From Camarhynchus parvulus (lineage: Eukaryota > Chordata > Aves > Passeriformes > Thraupidae): 64,000 nucleotides of DNA. Shown here one piece after another: positions 38,594 to 51,261 of the stretch. A program made the translations under genes and the position numbers. Under the pieces are notes generated by a model. The model was given only the letters and a program-made list of their open reading frames with translations. It was not told the DNA's origin and ran no database searches. The DNA is taken from contig NC_044578.1 in NCBI RefSeq assembly GCF_901933205.1, positions 15,037,501 through 15,101,500 of the forward strand, written 5' to 3'. Within the stretch, counting starts at the first letter, position 1. Every line of letters starts with the position of its first letter.

Positions 38594-41500
38594 CAGTTAT
38601 TTCAGCCTTTCCAAAGATCAGGTCTTCTCTCTCTTTTTCTTTAAAAAAATTCAGCCACATGGTAGTTCCTTGTGAGTTTTGATCTCTAAAATCTGTTGTT
38701 CCCTGAGCCAACAAACATTATGAGAATCTATAGCTGAAGGTCATGGGAGATATCTTCTCTCATAAGCAAGGGAACAGCAATCCATGTCTCCTTTGGACAA
38801 CTACATCTAATCAAGAGCTGCACCTAACTGATAAGCTGCCCTTTTGGTCTGTTGCACAGCTGTGTTTAGGACTTCCTCTGAGCAGTAAGGGATTAACACT
38901 TATTTCTTTTCCCCTCACCAGGGGTTACAGTAGCTCTCCCTTAGAATTCAACCAATTCATCTTCCCAGAAGAGAATGGGATGGAGTTAAACCAGAAGTTC
39001 CCTAGAAGTGACTGAATGGCCCAGTCTTTAGATGATCACATTGACTACCTTCTGCTTAGATTTAGCAGAAAATCCTATCCATCATCCAACAATAGAGGTT
39101 TAATAGCTCTCTGGCTTATGGTTGCTTCTGAAATAAAGCAATGTATCCATCCATACCAGCAATACCTTCTTTATTAGGGCTTGAACACATATTATTCTGA
39201 AAGTCACATTTCTAATAGAATCATCATTTAGATTTTCCAAAAACCTTGTGAATAGACACAGCCTAGCAGATAAGTGACTCTATCTTGCCTATATACTGGT
39301 ATTGACAACAAGAATAAAGAGGTAATTATATATTTTATTAAAATAAGGTTATTTCTTCAAGCTTCTTTCTTTTTGCAGTATTATTTTTATCAGATAAAAG
39401 ATCCATCTAGTCAAGTATCCTGACTCTGACAATGTCCATGAGACATTGAAAAACACATGAATGAAGGTAAGCATATAGCAACATTTCTCCAGAATACTTC
39501 CCCATCAGGAACACTAGCACTAGAGTTGTATACAGTAATCCTTGATGCATTCCACTCCCCCAGCTCTGATCTTACCCTATCATTTTTGAACCTGTGCAAA
39601 GTTTTAGCACTATGTGATAAGGATTTCCGCAGATTTGCCCCTTCTGCTTTAACAGATTGCCATCAATCAGGAAGCATCACTCAGAATTCCAGCTACTTTT
39701 TAAACCATGCAACTTCTACACATTCTTGAGAATAAACAAGATTTTTTCTCTTTATCAAACACTTCTCCCTTTAAAACACTACATTTATGCCTATTACATA
39801 AAAACATCCAAATAAGGCTTAATATAGTAAATAAGAGATGGCAGAGAAACTAAATAGTGTTTGTTACAGAAAGAACAAAACCCCCCAAACAATCCAGGAA
39901 AGAGGTTTCTGTGTTGCTTTCGTAAAAAATATTTTCAGTTTATCTGATAGAATATAGGCCATCAGGTGCCATTAAACACATTCTGCCAAAGCACAGGCTG
40001 CCATGGTCACACCCAGGTGTCCTCACCGCCTGAGCTGCTGCCCAGGGTCCTTCACCACAGCAGGAAGACAAGAGCCCTTATCAAGAGCCCATTTGTGCCT
40101 GCTGTCTTCATAGGTACAGAAAGCTGAAGCAAAAGATGGAATACCCTACAAAATACATGTGACTGTCTCACACAAACTTTCTACTGTGTTTCTGCACAGG
40201 GACTCATGTAGAGCAGTACACAGTTCCTACCATCACATAGTAACTTCATGTGAAATCTTTCCTACCCAGGCAGCATGGCAAGGCAGCGCTGAAGACAAGA
40301 GCTTCCAAGAGATACTAGAAGATACAAAGTATAAGCTTACACAAGTGCCTTGTACTGGTAAGCATCCCCTCCACTGGCCTCAAGATATTATCCGCCCACC
40401 AGTCTAGGAGCTGTACATGTGTGTGATTACACACTCCAGAGGGCACCTATGCATACACTGATACATTCACGGAAACACAGAAGATGAATGCCAAGCTGTA
40501 ATACAGCAGTGTTTTCTCTCTAGAAGTATATCAATACTGGTTAATTTTAAAGTCTGTAGCTGGTTTCAACTGTGGGTCATACCAGCTTCATCTAATGGCA
40601 CACTCATTTATCAAATATGCTGTACTACATCACCAAGAAAAAGTACGAGCTCCTTTCTAAATCAGCTGTACTTGTCAAGAGTATTTTGGGCAATGCCACC
40701 TGCCCAAGGAATTATTTCTGCTAAGGTGTGTCTTAAAGCCCTCTTGGCTGTGGGGCTCCTTCCACTTTTCAATGGATACCTTTGACTTCAGTGACAACAG
40801 AGTAAAGTTTCATACCATAAGAATATAATGCCCACAATATTTGTCAAAGCAACCTCATTCTGAGATCCTCTGTCATTGTGAGGAAAACCCAATTACTGGC
40901 TCCCTTAAACTGAATTGTGGTTTAAGACAAAGTGCTAAATCAAATTCAGTCACACACAGCCTAGGATTTAAAAATGTATTTTAAAGGGACAGTTAAATAG
41001 CAGTTTAGGCACCACATTCACCAGCTAATTAAGATCATGTTTAAAATAAGTCTGATGCAATCTGAAATAAGTAGTATGTTTATACTTCAGAGTAAAATGT
41101 TTGTTGGAATATCTGAGGGAGTTCTGTTTCAGAAACATATAACCCACAATTGTTCAGCACTCAGTGAGTCCACTTACTCAGAGAAGCCTCTTTAAAGCTC
41201 AATTATATAGCATGGGACTAGTTGGTATAGAAATACGCATGGTATTAAGGTCAGCTAGTTAAAATGCACCAGTGCATATCTGCTGGATGGAGTTGGAAGA
41301 CCTAAATTACACAAGGCCTTAGAACTGATGTGTGAAGGACAGCTAGACTGAGAGAAAGCTAGAACAGGATGGCAAAGAGATAGAACATGCCACAGGAGAG
41401 AAGATAATCACCTGGAAATTGCATTAATCTGGATTTTACCTTCCCTTAAAATGCACCTGGAACTGCCCTGTGACTGTAAGCTGTTTCCTGAAATGCCAGC

Positions 41501-42730
41501 TGCCCATTTCATACTTTAGATGCATTTTTTTAAACTTTGAATTATAAAATAATTAGAAAATTAAATTAAAATTAGTATAGCAACAGTACAAAATTGTTTC
41601 AAACAGAAACCTTATTTTATTGAAATATAGGCATAAGGAATAATATTACATTCATGATTGCAAAGATTGCTAATGGATATTTGAATGCCTGATTTTAAAG
41701 AAGAGGATTTTTATTAAATTCATACTTAGAAGATTTCAGTGGCAGACAACTTGATATACTTCTATATCAGAAACAGTACAATGTAATGAGAAAGAGCTGA
41801 TACCTTGTGAAGTCAATAGCATAGTCTGTTCTGGTACAGAAGAAATTTAAGTGATTCCTACTATTTCAGCCACTTACCTCAGCCCTTCCCTTTAATCACA
41901 CCTTATATTTGTGTTGATTCCCAAGTAGGCCACTGAAAGCTTTTTTGCTGACAAGAAAACCAGGTACTGGGGTCAGCCTTTTAACATTGAAATGTACAGC
42001 TGGCAGGTAGGATTAATCTAAAACTATCCCATAGCTCTCTTAACTCTTAGAGCAATTCCTTCATTCCCACTAACAGCACCTTTTCACCCAAGTACAGTAA
42101 GTGTTAAGCCTCACAAACCATGAAAACTTAAGATAACAGTGGCTGTACATCAAGGTCCATCAGGTGGTAGATATCAAACTGCTGTTCTCAGTGCTGTGGG
42201 CTCCATATATTAGCAGTCAGAACAGTTGAATCAGCACACAAGTCCATTTCTTGAAAGGTATTAATCTTTTTAAAGGTGAAGAATTAATAACAGTGAGAGA
42301 GAGAGAAAGGGTGAGAGTAATGCAATCTGTTACAGGACTGGGAAAGTGCAAATGAAGATCAGAGCCATAGTTAGCTGTCGCAAGAGACTGCAGCCTCTGG
42401 TGAACAAACGCTCTCAATTCACCAGCATTTGTCACTCTACTGCATTCTAGACTAAATTACATTTAAAATAATTTTGAGACAGTGGAATTGTTCATAACCT
42501 GTGTATAAGAGACTATGTGTATAGCAGGGAGGCTAGAAGTAATGAAAAGGGGGAGATAGATTCTTTATTGATCAACATGTACACGTTGCAGAAGAAATAG
42601 GCAGAAGGGAGCAAAGCAGTATGGATTTTTGAGCTTGTATTAAACTACAAGATGGAAATAACTGCAAGTACAGGACTGTCTGCAAAAATTCAGAGACTCA
42701 GCAGGGATTTTAAAATAATTTGTATTTCTC

Positions 42731-43290
42731 TAATCATAGTCTCTTATTTTAAGTGTTTCAGAAGACACAAATGAGGACCAGTAACAGATCTACAGAGGAG
42801 ATGCAAGCAGGTCACATGCCCTAATACAGACAGCAGCTGCACTAAACGCCCATCAAACTGGAGCTGAAGGACAACAACTGGAACCTCCAGTTTAAAAGTC
42901 ATTTCCCATTTCTTCCCTCTGCTGCTGAAATCAATCCATGAAGGAGGATGGAGCCATTCTGGGTTTGGAAATGTGCCAGGCTGAGGACTCAAGGCTTTTG
43001 CCAGCACCAACACATCCAGCAACAGAGAGGATGGTGGTCCTGGATCTCAACACCCAGTGCCACACGGTGCAGTCAAAGTTTGCTTAAGGTGTCTGCTGCC
43101 AGTAGAGCTGCAGGAAGAAGTTGTACAGAACTTCCTCTTCAGAGCAAGTACCCAGCCCAGTGAAACAGTGGATGAATCAAAAGAAACATCTTCAGCCAGG
43201 CTAGTTCATGCCACATCCCACAAGAATAATTGTGGGATTGATTTTGCTTGTGCTGCAAGGATTCACAGGTGTTATATATTTTTATCTTTC
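42731..43290. other. GC-richer unique stretch, no gene supported
   Basis: Composition is more balanced than its surroundings. Frames are open on both strands (minus 42744-43022, 92 codons; plus 43057-43353, 98 codons). The plus frame runs on into a TA microsatellite (ending in repeated Tyr/Ile codons), which argues against a real protein. No known motif is seen. It includes a 9-bp perfect hairpin at 43215-43238. Confidence 0.5.
43215..43238. repeat. Perfect 9-bp inverted repeat, 6-nt loop
   Basis: ATCCCACAA and TTGTGGGAT flank GAATAA. Short stem-loop of unknown meaning. Confidence 0.8.
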
Positions 43291-43306
43291 CTAATATATA
43301 CTATTG

Positions 43307-43337
43307 ACATATATATGTATATATATATATATATATG
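43307..43337. repeat. TA microsatellite
   Basis: ACATATATATG is followed by an uninterrupted (TA) run to about 43336, then GGATATT. A typical unstable dinucleotide repeat. Confidence 0.9.
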
Positions 43338-45689
43338 GATATTAACCCATTAACCCTTTCCTTAATTTGTTTTACCTAATCTGGTTTACAACTTCAAGGA
43401 TAACCTGTGCTAAGGGAGCCTGTACACTTATTCTATGATGAGGAAAAACCATTGGTACAGTTATGTCCTGTCTTTTATCACAATTTTGTATCCCTTTACT
43501 CTTGCCCTAGGTAGGAAGATTCACAGGTGCACATGAGAGTGTGGCCCTAAAACCTCTGTTTTCATCCACCTGTTTTGCCAGTTGCTGAAGTGACCCACAA
43601 ACAGGCCTAAATCTTCTCAATCTTCTTCAAGCTTAGCGGGAGAACTCAAGTGGAAGAGTTTGCAAGACTGAAGTCTAAATATTTCATTTTAGTCTTGCAA
43701 ATTAATTTATGAGCAATGACACAACAATGTAATGGAAGATATTTTGTTACCATTTCAGAGAAAAAAACATTCAAAAAGCACTGTAACTGTGCTGTATGGT
43801 AAGTAGTCTTCATACAAATCAAAATTCTGTGGACAGTTATATAATATAATGGTTTAAGTTACATTATGCAGTTACAAAGACATTATATGATTAATAAGTT
43901 AAAGTACTTGATCATAAATCCAATGAGAGAGAAATTAACAAGGGTAATCAAGGCTGAAAGATACATTTTAAGCTGGATGTGAGAGGAGATGGAGAATCAG
44001 TGATGGAAACACAGAAAAAAGCTTGGTTGGTGCTGGTGAAGCACAGAAGTGGAGTCTTGTGATGAATAGCTGTGGTTAAGGACAAGAAAAGCTCTTGGTA
44101 AAAAGAGTAGAAAGAGTAACAAAGAAGCTGATGTTCCACTGTCTTGCTGCTCATCCTGTCAATTTACCTCTAGGGAATGGGATGAAGTACGGTCAGATTA
44201 GAGTGGCAGTACTTAGAGCAATTGATTTTGCTCAGACAGAAAAAGAGCTGGAAGATATGGAAACAGAAGCAGAACAGGTCGATTGGATCTGAGAGGACCA
44301 CTGTGGCCACAGCTGCAGGAGTGGCAAAGGCAAATGAAGATGAGAGGATTTAGTGAGCTGACATAGAGCAGCAAGCTGGTTTGTACCTGGCACATTTCTA
44401 TCCAGCAGGAGAAGAATCGGCGTTCCTGGAGGACGTGTGCTGCAGAGGTGACATTCAGAGGCAGTGTGAAAGATGATACAAACCAGGACCTCTACACCAA
44501 GGTGAATTAGCTGCAATCACTCATCTCAAACTCAATCTATGCATGTCCTGATAACTAGTGTGAGTCCTACACTAGAGATTCTCAACTGGCTTTTCACAGA
44601 AAAAGTTTCACAGAAATCAACAGCAACAATTAGCCTAAATACACAGTGTCTGAACCTAAATAGAGTTGTTTACTGCTTTCCCAATTAGCATATTGCTAAC
44701 AGGCAAACCAATCAAGGCTCTAGACAAAGTCTGAGGCATAAGAAAAGTGATCTCTAAACTAGGTGCTTCACAAAGTCCACAAGCAAATTTCAGCTTCTTC
44801 CTTAGTCAACAATAAGGAATGAGGTAAAAAAAGCTTGCACTGAGTTCCAGGTATAAAGCCACCAGAAGCTTTCTGGAAGTCAGTTGTAGTCTGGGCAGTA
44901 ATATATTAGCATAAACTCTACTGATACAGAGGCCATCCTGACACTAATGACAAGGGATTTTAAGAACTCAGATTTTTTTTTTCAATTTTGTGACATGTAT
45001 CTTTGGTCTGAGGAATACTGGCTGGGAACAGCACCATTTCCCCACATCTTCTGCAAAGAGAAATCCCTGCTCTAGCACCAAATTATCTTTTTAATGATAA
45101 AGGCTTCCTCTCCTTTTTACTTGCTCAAGAAGAACATAATTTCTTACCTTATTCCTACTGCCACTGACCATGGGTGGCTAATTTACAAGGTATTTTCATT
45201 AGAAGGCAAAAGCAGAATGATTTTACATGAAACAGTATCTGAATATGAAGTCATGTTAATAGATGCAGACTAAAAGAGTGCAAACAGACCCTTATGACAA
45301 GATACCATCAGTTAACCTTTGAAATAAGCAGCAGTGACCTCCCACTCAGTATGAGAGTCTGCCACTACAGTATTGGACCAGTCTTTGTGCCCCACTTTTC
45401 CTCACTCAACACCATATGCTGAAAACATCTTCCAGACACAGCACCTTGTCTTTAAAACTACAATACAATCAGAAAGAAAATGGGAAGCAGAAATATAGGA
45501 ATTCAACCTAGTTCAGTCTAATTTTTAAATGAATTCAGTGGTTTTTTTACTCTAGATGCCTGCTTACTTATTCAAGTCAAGTTCACTCTTAGGGGGATCT
45601 TGTCAATAAAGTCAAATCAGGCTCTCTGTGAGCAGGGAGGTTTTTGAGGGTCTTTTTTGAGGCTTCATTGAAAGCAGACAGTTTCTCTA

Positions 45690-45960
45690 ACCTTTTAGCA
45701 GAACCTGTTATCTGATGACGTGAATTAAAGTCTCTCAAATGACTAATAATCATATCAAGGCTGCCATGTCAGCTTGTAGATTTGAATAAGAGGGTCTGAA
45801 AACATTTGCATGCCTCGATGTGCCAGTGCTAAGAAGCTAATGTGATAGTGCTGTCATAAAGCACTGGAAAGACATGACTTAATGTAATCTGTCATGTCAT
45901 ATGCTAATCTTCAGCCATTACTTGAGTGCTGTAAGTAAGTAGAAAGCATTTGGGAGAAAT
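45690..45960. promoter_or_regulatory. Candidate regulatory block (motif-dense)
   Basis: Within AT-rich DNA this stretch has mixed composition and no simple repeats. It contains a CRE-like TGACGTGA (45716-45723), TAATAATCA homeodomain-type cores near 45745, a perfect octamer ATTTGCAT (45804-45811), and paired GACATGAC/GTCATGTC (45871-45878, 45891-45898). This resembles vertebrate enhancers near developmental genes. Each motif alone is expected by chance, and the evidence is clustering only. Confidence 0.25.
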
Positions 45961-48572
45961 CCTTTTCAATTTCTCTGAGTACCACTTCTGCTGCTGGTCA
46001 GCTCAAATGGGTTTTGTGCATTTAATGCGGAGCTCAAGTCAAGTTGGTTTAGGTCACACTTAATTAACCAGCACATTGATGGGTTGGGCTTGTACAACAT
46101 TATGGAAAATGGGTATTCCTGATACTGCCTAACACGTAAATATTTCATATGCTGATGGTAAAACCAAAACCAAATAAAAATAAGACTTCCTCAGACATTG
46201 ATAAGAAGATGTCTGTTTCACAAAACCACTGACTTTTTAGAAAGATCCTGTTTTCTATGCATTTCAGCACGTCACTTACCTTGCTTCTCTGTGTAAGGAC
46301 AATTTAAACAAAGATGATTATAAATAGTTAAAGATATTTCCATTTGTAATTGCAAACTTTTAAAGCACCTAATTCGGACTTGTCATTTGAACTACAATAG
46401 ACAAGAGGCAGCTTTAGACACAATGTGCTTTTTAATAAGACCAGAGGAAATTATCACAGGGAAAATTTCACTTTACTTATTTGTTTTAGGAAAATGGCAC
46501 CAACATTTTTTTAATATACAGAAGGTAAAAGAGGGAAAAATACTCACAATGCTAAGTACAGCATGCAGAAAAGAAAATGAAACATACTAGTGAGAATGAC
46601 AGAAATTTCAGGACAATTTTAGCAAAGTGTGAAGGGATTTTGAGCCAATACTTGAAGGTTATTTTAATAATAGCTACAGCCTATTCAAATAAAAGCTTAA
46701 GAACCCTGTGCCTTTTTCAGCTATGAAGATGTTTAGCAGGGCTTAGCAGTTTGCAACCTGCCCCAGCTAAACCTGAAGTCTTTGTGCTCAAGGGTTGCAG
46801 ATCATTTAGATTAGGACTGCCATAAAGAAATGTGGGAATATTACACTCACACCAAGAGCAAGAAAACTTTCCTTATTCTGTTTGCTTGGTGGTCACATTG
46901 GAATCAAATCCTAAGTCAGACATCTAACAGATCTACAGGAAACAGAGATAGACAGTCTTTGCAGTATTAGGTCACTATGTTCATTCTCTTGCCAATGCTG
47001 GATTGCTCCTCATAGTAAATTCTGAAGTGCTTCATTCAGTCTAAATTTGAAACAACTCATTTTAATAGGACTTCCACTGTTCCCAAAGAGAAAGTGTAAA
47101 ATATTCTTACCCTCTAGCATCAAGTGTGGCCATCCTATTTTCAGATCTAACCCCCACCCTCCCTTGCTACAACATGGGGAAAACTGTTGTATTTCCAAGC
47201 TCAGTTTCCCCTGCTGTTAAAACACTTAGGAGTTTCTGATCAAGAAATTGATAAATACTTGCTCTTCTGGAGGTATAAAAAGATACAAAATATGCTGTTA
47301 GGTCTGTGTGGGAACAGTAATCCTTCCATTCTTTAATAATGGGATGTTCATTTACAGATGAAGTTGTCCTTCAGTACTACTGAATGGGTTAAATCCTTTA
47401 AAGACTAGTCTTTTAGAGACCTTTTTCCTGAAGTTCCTCATGAGCTAATGACACTACAATGAAATAAGGTCCTCTGATGTTCTGCACTACAGAGTGTGAT
47501 GGCAGGATTTCCTCATATTCTCATTAGACGTTCCAATTGCAAATGCAAGGACTTAGGGGGGATGCAACCCTAGGACCTCAAGCCTTCATCAGGTTATCGG
47601 TGCAATAAAATGAAAGCTCAGCTTTGTGATCTGCCCAGCTTTAAGTCACCTGAGTACTTCTGCTGTGCTGAGGACCAAAGCTAGCCCAATTTTACAGCCA
47701 AGAGTTTAAAAGAGTGTCCTTTCCTGACTATAGAAAGTCATGTCTAACAGACGTCACTACCGTGAGGCTTCCTCAGATAAACAGCCAGAATACATCAGCC
47801 AGCCAGCTTATTCATATTTCTTTTTACTCTTTTCTCACACAGAGCAGTCATCATTTCAATTTCTTAATTTTTGTTAGTGTTATTTTAAGTCCTCCCAAAC
47901 TGTTGGCTGACTAGCTTTGGATGTAATGGAGTCCAGAAGCATTGCCAAGATGAAGCTCCTCAGAGCTGTGAGAGGAACTGTGTACCTAGGAAGTGAGGCT
48001 GGTGCATTTCAGTGCCCTGTACTGTATTTAAGGGGCATTCACTATTTCACTCATCAACAGAGAGAAGGGGCTGTTTTCACAGATGAACAGACAGGCAAGC
48101 TAGACTTCAGCTATATTGACTTGGTTGTCTGATAGTGATCATTGCCAGGGAACATGTTTTTCAGAGTATATACCTTTTACTAGAGAAAAATATCTATTCA
48201 AACTCATACCGGGTTTTGTCTTTGCTGTATCAGCTGGAGCTGTAACTCCACTTTTGCATGTAACTTGAGTTCCATTGGCACATAGTACCGAAGTTTTGAA
48301 GGAGGACCTAATACTTACTAATTTGAGGTCACCCTATCAGTGAGATGACTTAGGAGGCATCTTAAAGCACAGGCGCTACTCTCAGTTTATTTCCAGTGTA
48401 TCATTGGCTTCCAAAGGCCGTCCAAGTTCTACAGGTCAATATTTGGTTCAGCTGCTGAGGATACCATGAAGGTGTGTTTATCACCACCTATGACAGCACC
48501 TCCCAGCCAGGGGGAGTGTGCTAGAACTACCCTGATTCTCCTTGTAGCCAGCCACTGGGAAGAAGTATTTTT

Positions 48573-48596
48573 AGTTACTGTCATCTGACAGTAACT
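48573..48596. repeat. Perfect 11-bp inverted repeat, 2-nt centre
   Basis: AGTTACTGTCA and TGACAGTAACT flank TC. With such a small centre it favours a DNA cruciform or a paired protein-binding site over an RNA hairpin. Confidence 0.85.
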
Positions 48597-50594
48597 GGCA
48601 GGATATGACTCAAAGTCTGTGCGCATGATTACACACACAGAGTTACCTAAACAAAGCAATCAAGGTCTAGGCTAGTTCAAAATTACTATTTATTGGTCTA
48701 TAGAGTAGTATTTATCAAGTGTCACAAAAATATGGAGCACCAAAAAAGAGTGTAAAGATATCCACTATTGTAAAACACTTACAATTGGCTTCCAAAGTTT
48801 GTAATAAACTTTTAAAAGAAGGTGAAATGTATCCTAAATTTTTCATGGTTTATGTTCAATAGAGTATAGGAAATCAGCTCAAAATGACAGTATTAAACTA
48901 TGAATGTTTGTGTGCATCATTGCAGATAACTACCTGAAAGATGTAAATCAATAATATAACAGATGGGGGAAGAGAGAGATTGTTTTCATATGCAAATGGA
49001 ATGACTTAAACTAGTACAAATCAGAAATCAAGACTGTTCAGCAAAAGGTTTTCTGAAGGTTATCAAATTTATATTTATTAGTGATTTTTCCATCTCATTG
49101 AAGACAACATTAAGACTGGAAAAATACAAAAGTGACATCTTCCACATTGCTTCCGCACATAGCAATGTGATCTCCTTCTTCAGCAATGTGATGCACCAAT
49201 ACCAAAAGGAGACAATGTTTATATACAGGCTAAGTCAACTAAGGTTCAGAAATAATAAACAACACAACCTGATTATTAACAGACTGACTGCAAAAAGAAG
49301 CAATTAAAAGCAGAGAGAAGAACAAAACTGTTTCGACTCCTCAGTTCATTTTAAACTGACCTCTCTGTGTGAGAGAGCAAAAGAGATTTGGTGACACTGG
49401 AAGACACCTTACAGGCTAGTTCTATAGGACTCTAACATCCAGGTAAGAAAAATGCATTTGAGAATCCCTTTTTATCTATTTACCAATTTAGAGGTAATTT
49501 GCTGATGAGTTTTCTTACATTCTGTTATATGGATTAATGAAACTAATATGAACTAATGAAAGAATAGTGTTTTACATTTTCACTGAAGTACTGTCCTATT
49601 TTTTGATATAACACAAGAAATCCATACTCAATATTCTCCAGGTCTAACAGGATAAAGTCTTCCAAATTGGGAATGAATAGAGCTGTTTCCTCATTTGGAA
49701 AACCTAGCATTTAATCTCAGATTAATCAGAAATGCCTGGACATAAGAAAGTCTTCCCACACATACCACCATTTTCCACAGGCTGAATATTTGTAGAACAT
49801 CACAGTTTCCTGTAGTTTCCTGTTCTCTAGATACATCTGGTAATGTCATTAGGCATGGTCACTGGGGTGGGTCCCTCCATTTTCTTTGGCTCAAGTTTTG
49901 ACCTCCCCTAAAAAGAGGTATTCAAGGCCAGCAGGCACCAGTTTAGTTACTTGCTTTTCCATAAGCAACAGGGCTAATGGCAAACAGTCAAAATATTCTC
50001 TTAGAAGCTTGAAGTTGCATTAATATGAGCTTGGGACTTTACCAGGTCTTTGAATGCAGACTTTAGACTTTTCTACTGTAACACTACACATATGAATGTT
50101 CTGAAGCTTTCATTACCTGCAGGCTTTTTTAAAAACAGAAGAATGTTTGATTTGGATGGTTGCATTAAATTAGGGGATATTAATGGATTATACCCACAGT
50201 CTCAATAGTAATTGCCAGTTGTCTACAAGTAACTAGCTCTATATGAAGGCCAAAATTATCAAAGCAAACCACAAACAATAATTCACAAGCACAAAACATG
50301 TGCTCTCTGTTTATCTTTCTAGGTTAGTGCCTGCAGTCTAGGCAGAAATTTCATTACTTCTCAGATAAAATGGTAGCAGTTAGAATTCAGCTTTATTTAC
50401 AAGTGAATGTAAAAATTGTTGTGGTACAGCTACCTTAGAGATAGATACATATTTATACCCAGACCTAAAGTGAGAGCCATTGAAAGACAGCAAGAGAAAA
50501 AGTATACTGGAACTTCCTTATTCCTATTGTACAGGCAAATAGAGGGCTTGAGATTTTCGTTCAAAAGCACATCACCCCCAAACCCAAGCTACAG

Positions 50595-50643
50595 TATATA
50601 TATATGTATATATATATACACACACATACATATGTGTGCATGT
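50595..50643. repeat. TA/CA/TG compound microsatellite
   Basis: A (TA)n-GTA-(TA)n run passes into (CA)n and then CATATGTGTGCATG. It has the same compound type as the tract at 37141-37187. Confidence 0.9.
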
Positions 50644-50661
50644 AGAAACACAAAATTTGTT

Positions 50662-51261
50662 TTATTGTATAGTGCTAAAAATAGACTGCAAAGTGAAAGG
50701 GGAACAAAATATTAAAATTAAAAAATTAAATGTAAGAAAGAAGTTCATCTGAACTCTATGGACTGAAGCATCATAATGCAAATTGCTGCTCAGAAACACC
50801 AACCTAATAACCAACAACATAATAGTTAACCAACAACATAACAGCAACAAAGATAAAATGTGCATCTGAATAGAACAGATCACTTCTGAAGTCTGAAGAA
50901 AATTAACTAAAATATCTAGAGAAGGTTCTTGTTTATGCATAGAGTTTCGAGTGAGATTAATATTATTAAAACTTTTGCAAACAGCTAACAGGGCAGATGT
51001 GCCCCTACAGGAGCATTCATGCCTGAGTGTTGTAACTACCAATGAAGTCTGTTCACAACAAAATATTGCAGCTTGTATTAACTGTGACTGGACACACGCA
51101 TATTGGGATCCAATGCCTAATACTACTGCAAACTCAAGTTTGTAAAGTCTGCCAAAACACCTATACCATGCATTTGCATATAGTCTACTAATTGCTCTCA
51201 CAATGTCTATGCAAACAGTTATAAAACTGAAGTTGTTAATGTGCAAAAAAAGTATATGCAC
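50662..51261 (-). other. 199-codon open reading frame, no known homologue
   Basis: This frame (ATG at 51261-51259) is by far the longest outside CR1. Its translation is rich in Leu, Ile, Phe and Cys, with a strongly hydrophobic stretch at residues about 134-157 (around SLLLLCCWLTIMLLVIRLVF) and another at about 173-188, so a small membrane protein can be imagined. I recognise no family. The 3' end lies beside the TA/CA microsatellite, and the frame spans a local duplication (50809-50841), whose sequence contributes to it. The plus strand has its own 64-codon frame inside. No Kozak-like context or promoter can be argued. It may be chance or a decayed element, and I would not annotate it as a gene without RNA evidence. 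Confidence 0.3.
50809..50841 (+). repeat. Duplicated 14-mer
   Basis: AACCAACAACATAA occurs at 50809-50822 and again at 50828-50841, separated by TAGTT. It is a local tandem duplication inside the long minus-strand open frame. Confidence 0.85.

Larger units (their letters stand above)
28247..42730. other. Unique AT-rich DNA, no gene seen
   Basis: Apart from the small repeats listed separately, no exon, RNA gene or transposon is recognised. Frames reach 114 codons (29584-29928, minus), 109 (30580-30909, minus) and 107 (32626-32949, plus). Several overlap on opposite strands and none shows a known motif. A GA-rich tract (GAGAGAGAGAGAAA) sits at 42295-42308. Confidence 0.65.
43338..50594. other. 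Unique AT-rich DNA, no gene seen
   Basis: No exon or transposon is recognised. Frames are 94 codons or fewer. Contents listed separately are the motif-dense block at 45690-45960 and the inverted repeat at 48573-48596. Near 49143-49192 the word AGCAATGTGAT occurs twice with a complementary CACATTGC just before it, forming a minor local repeat. Confidence 0.65.
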
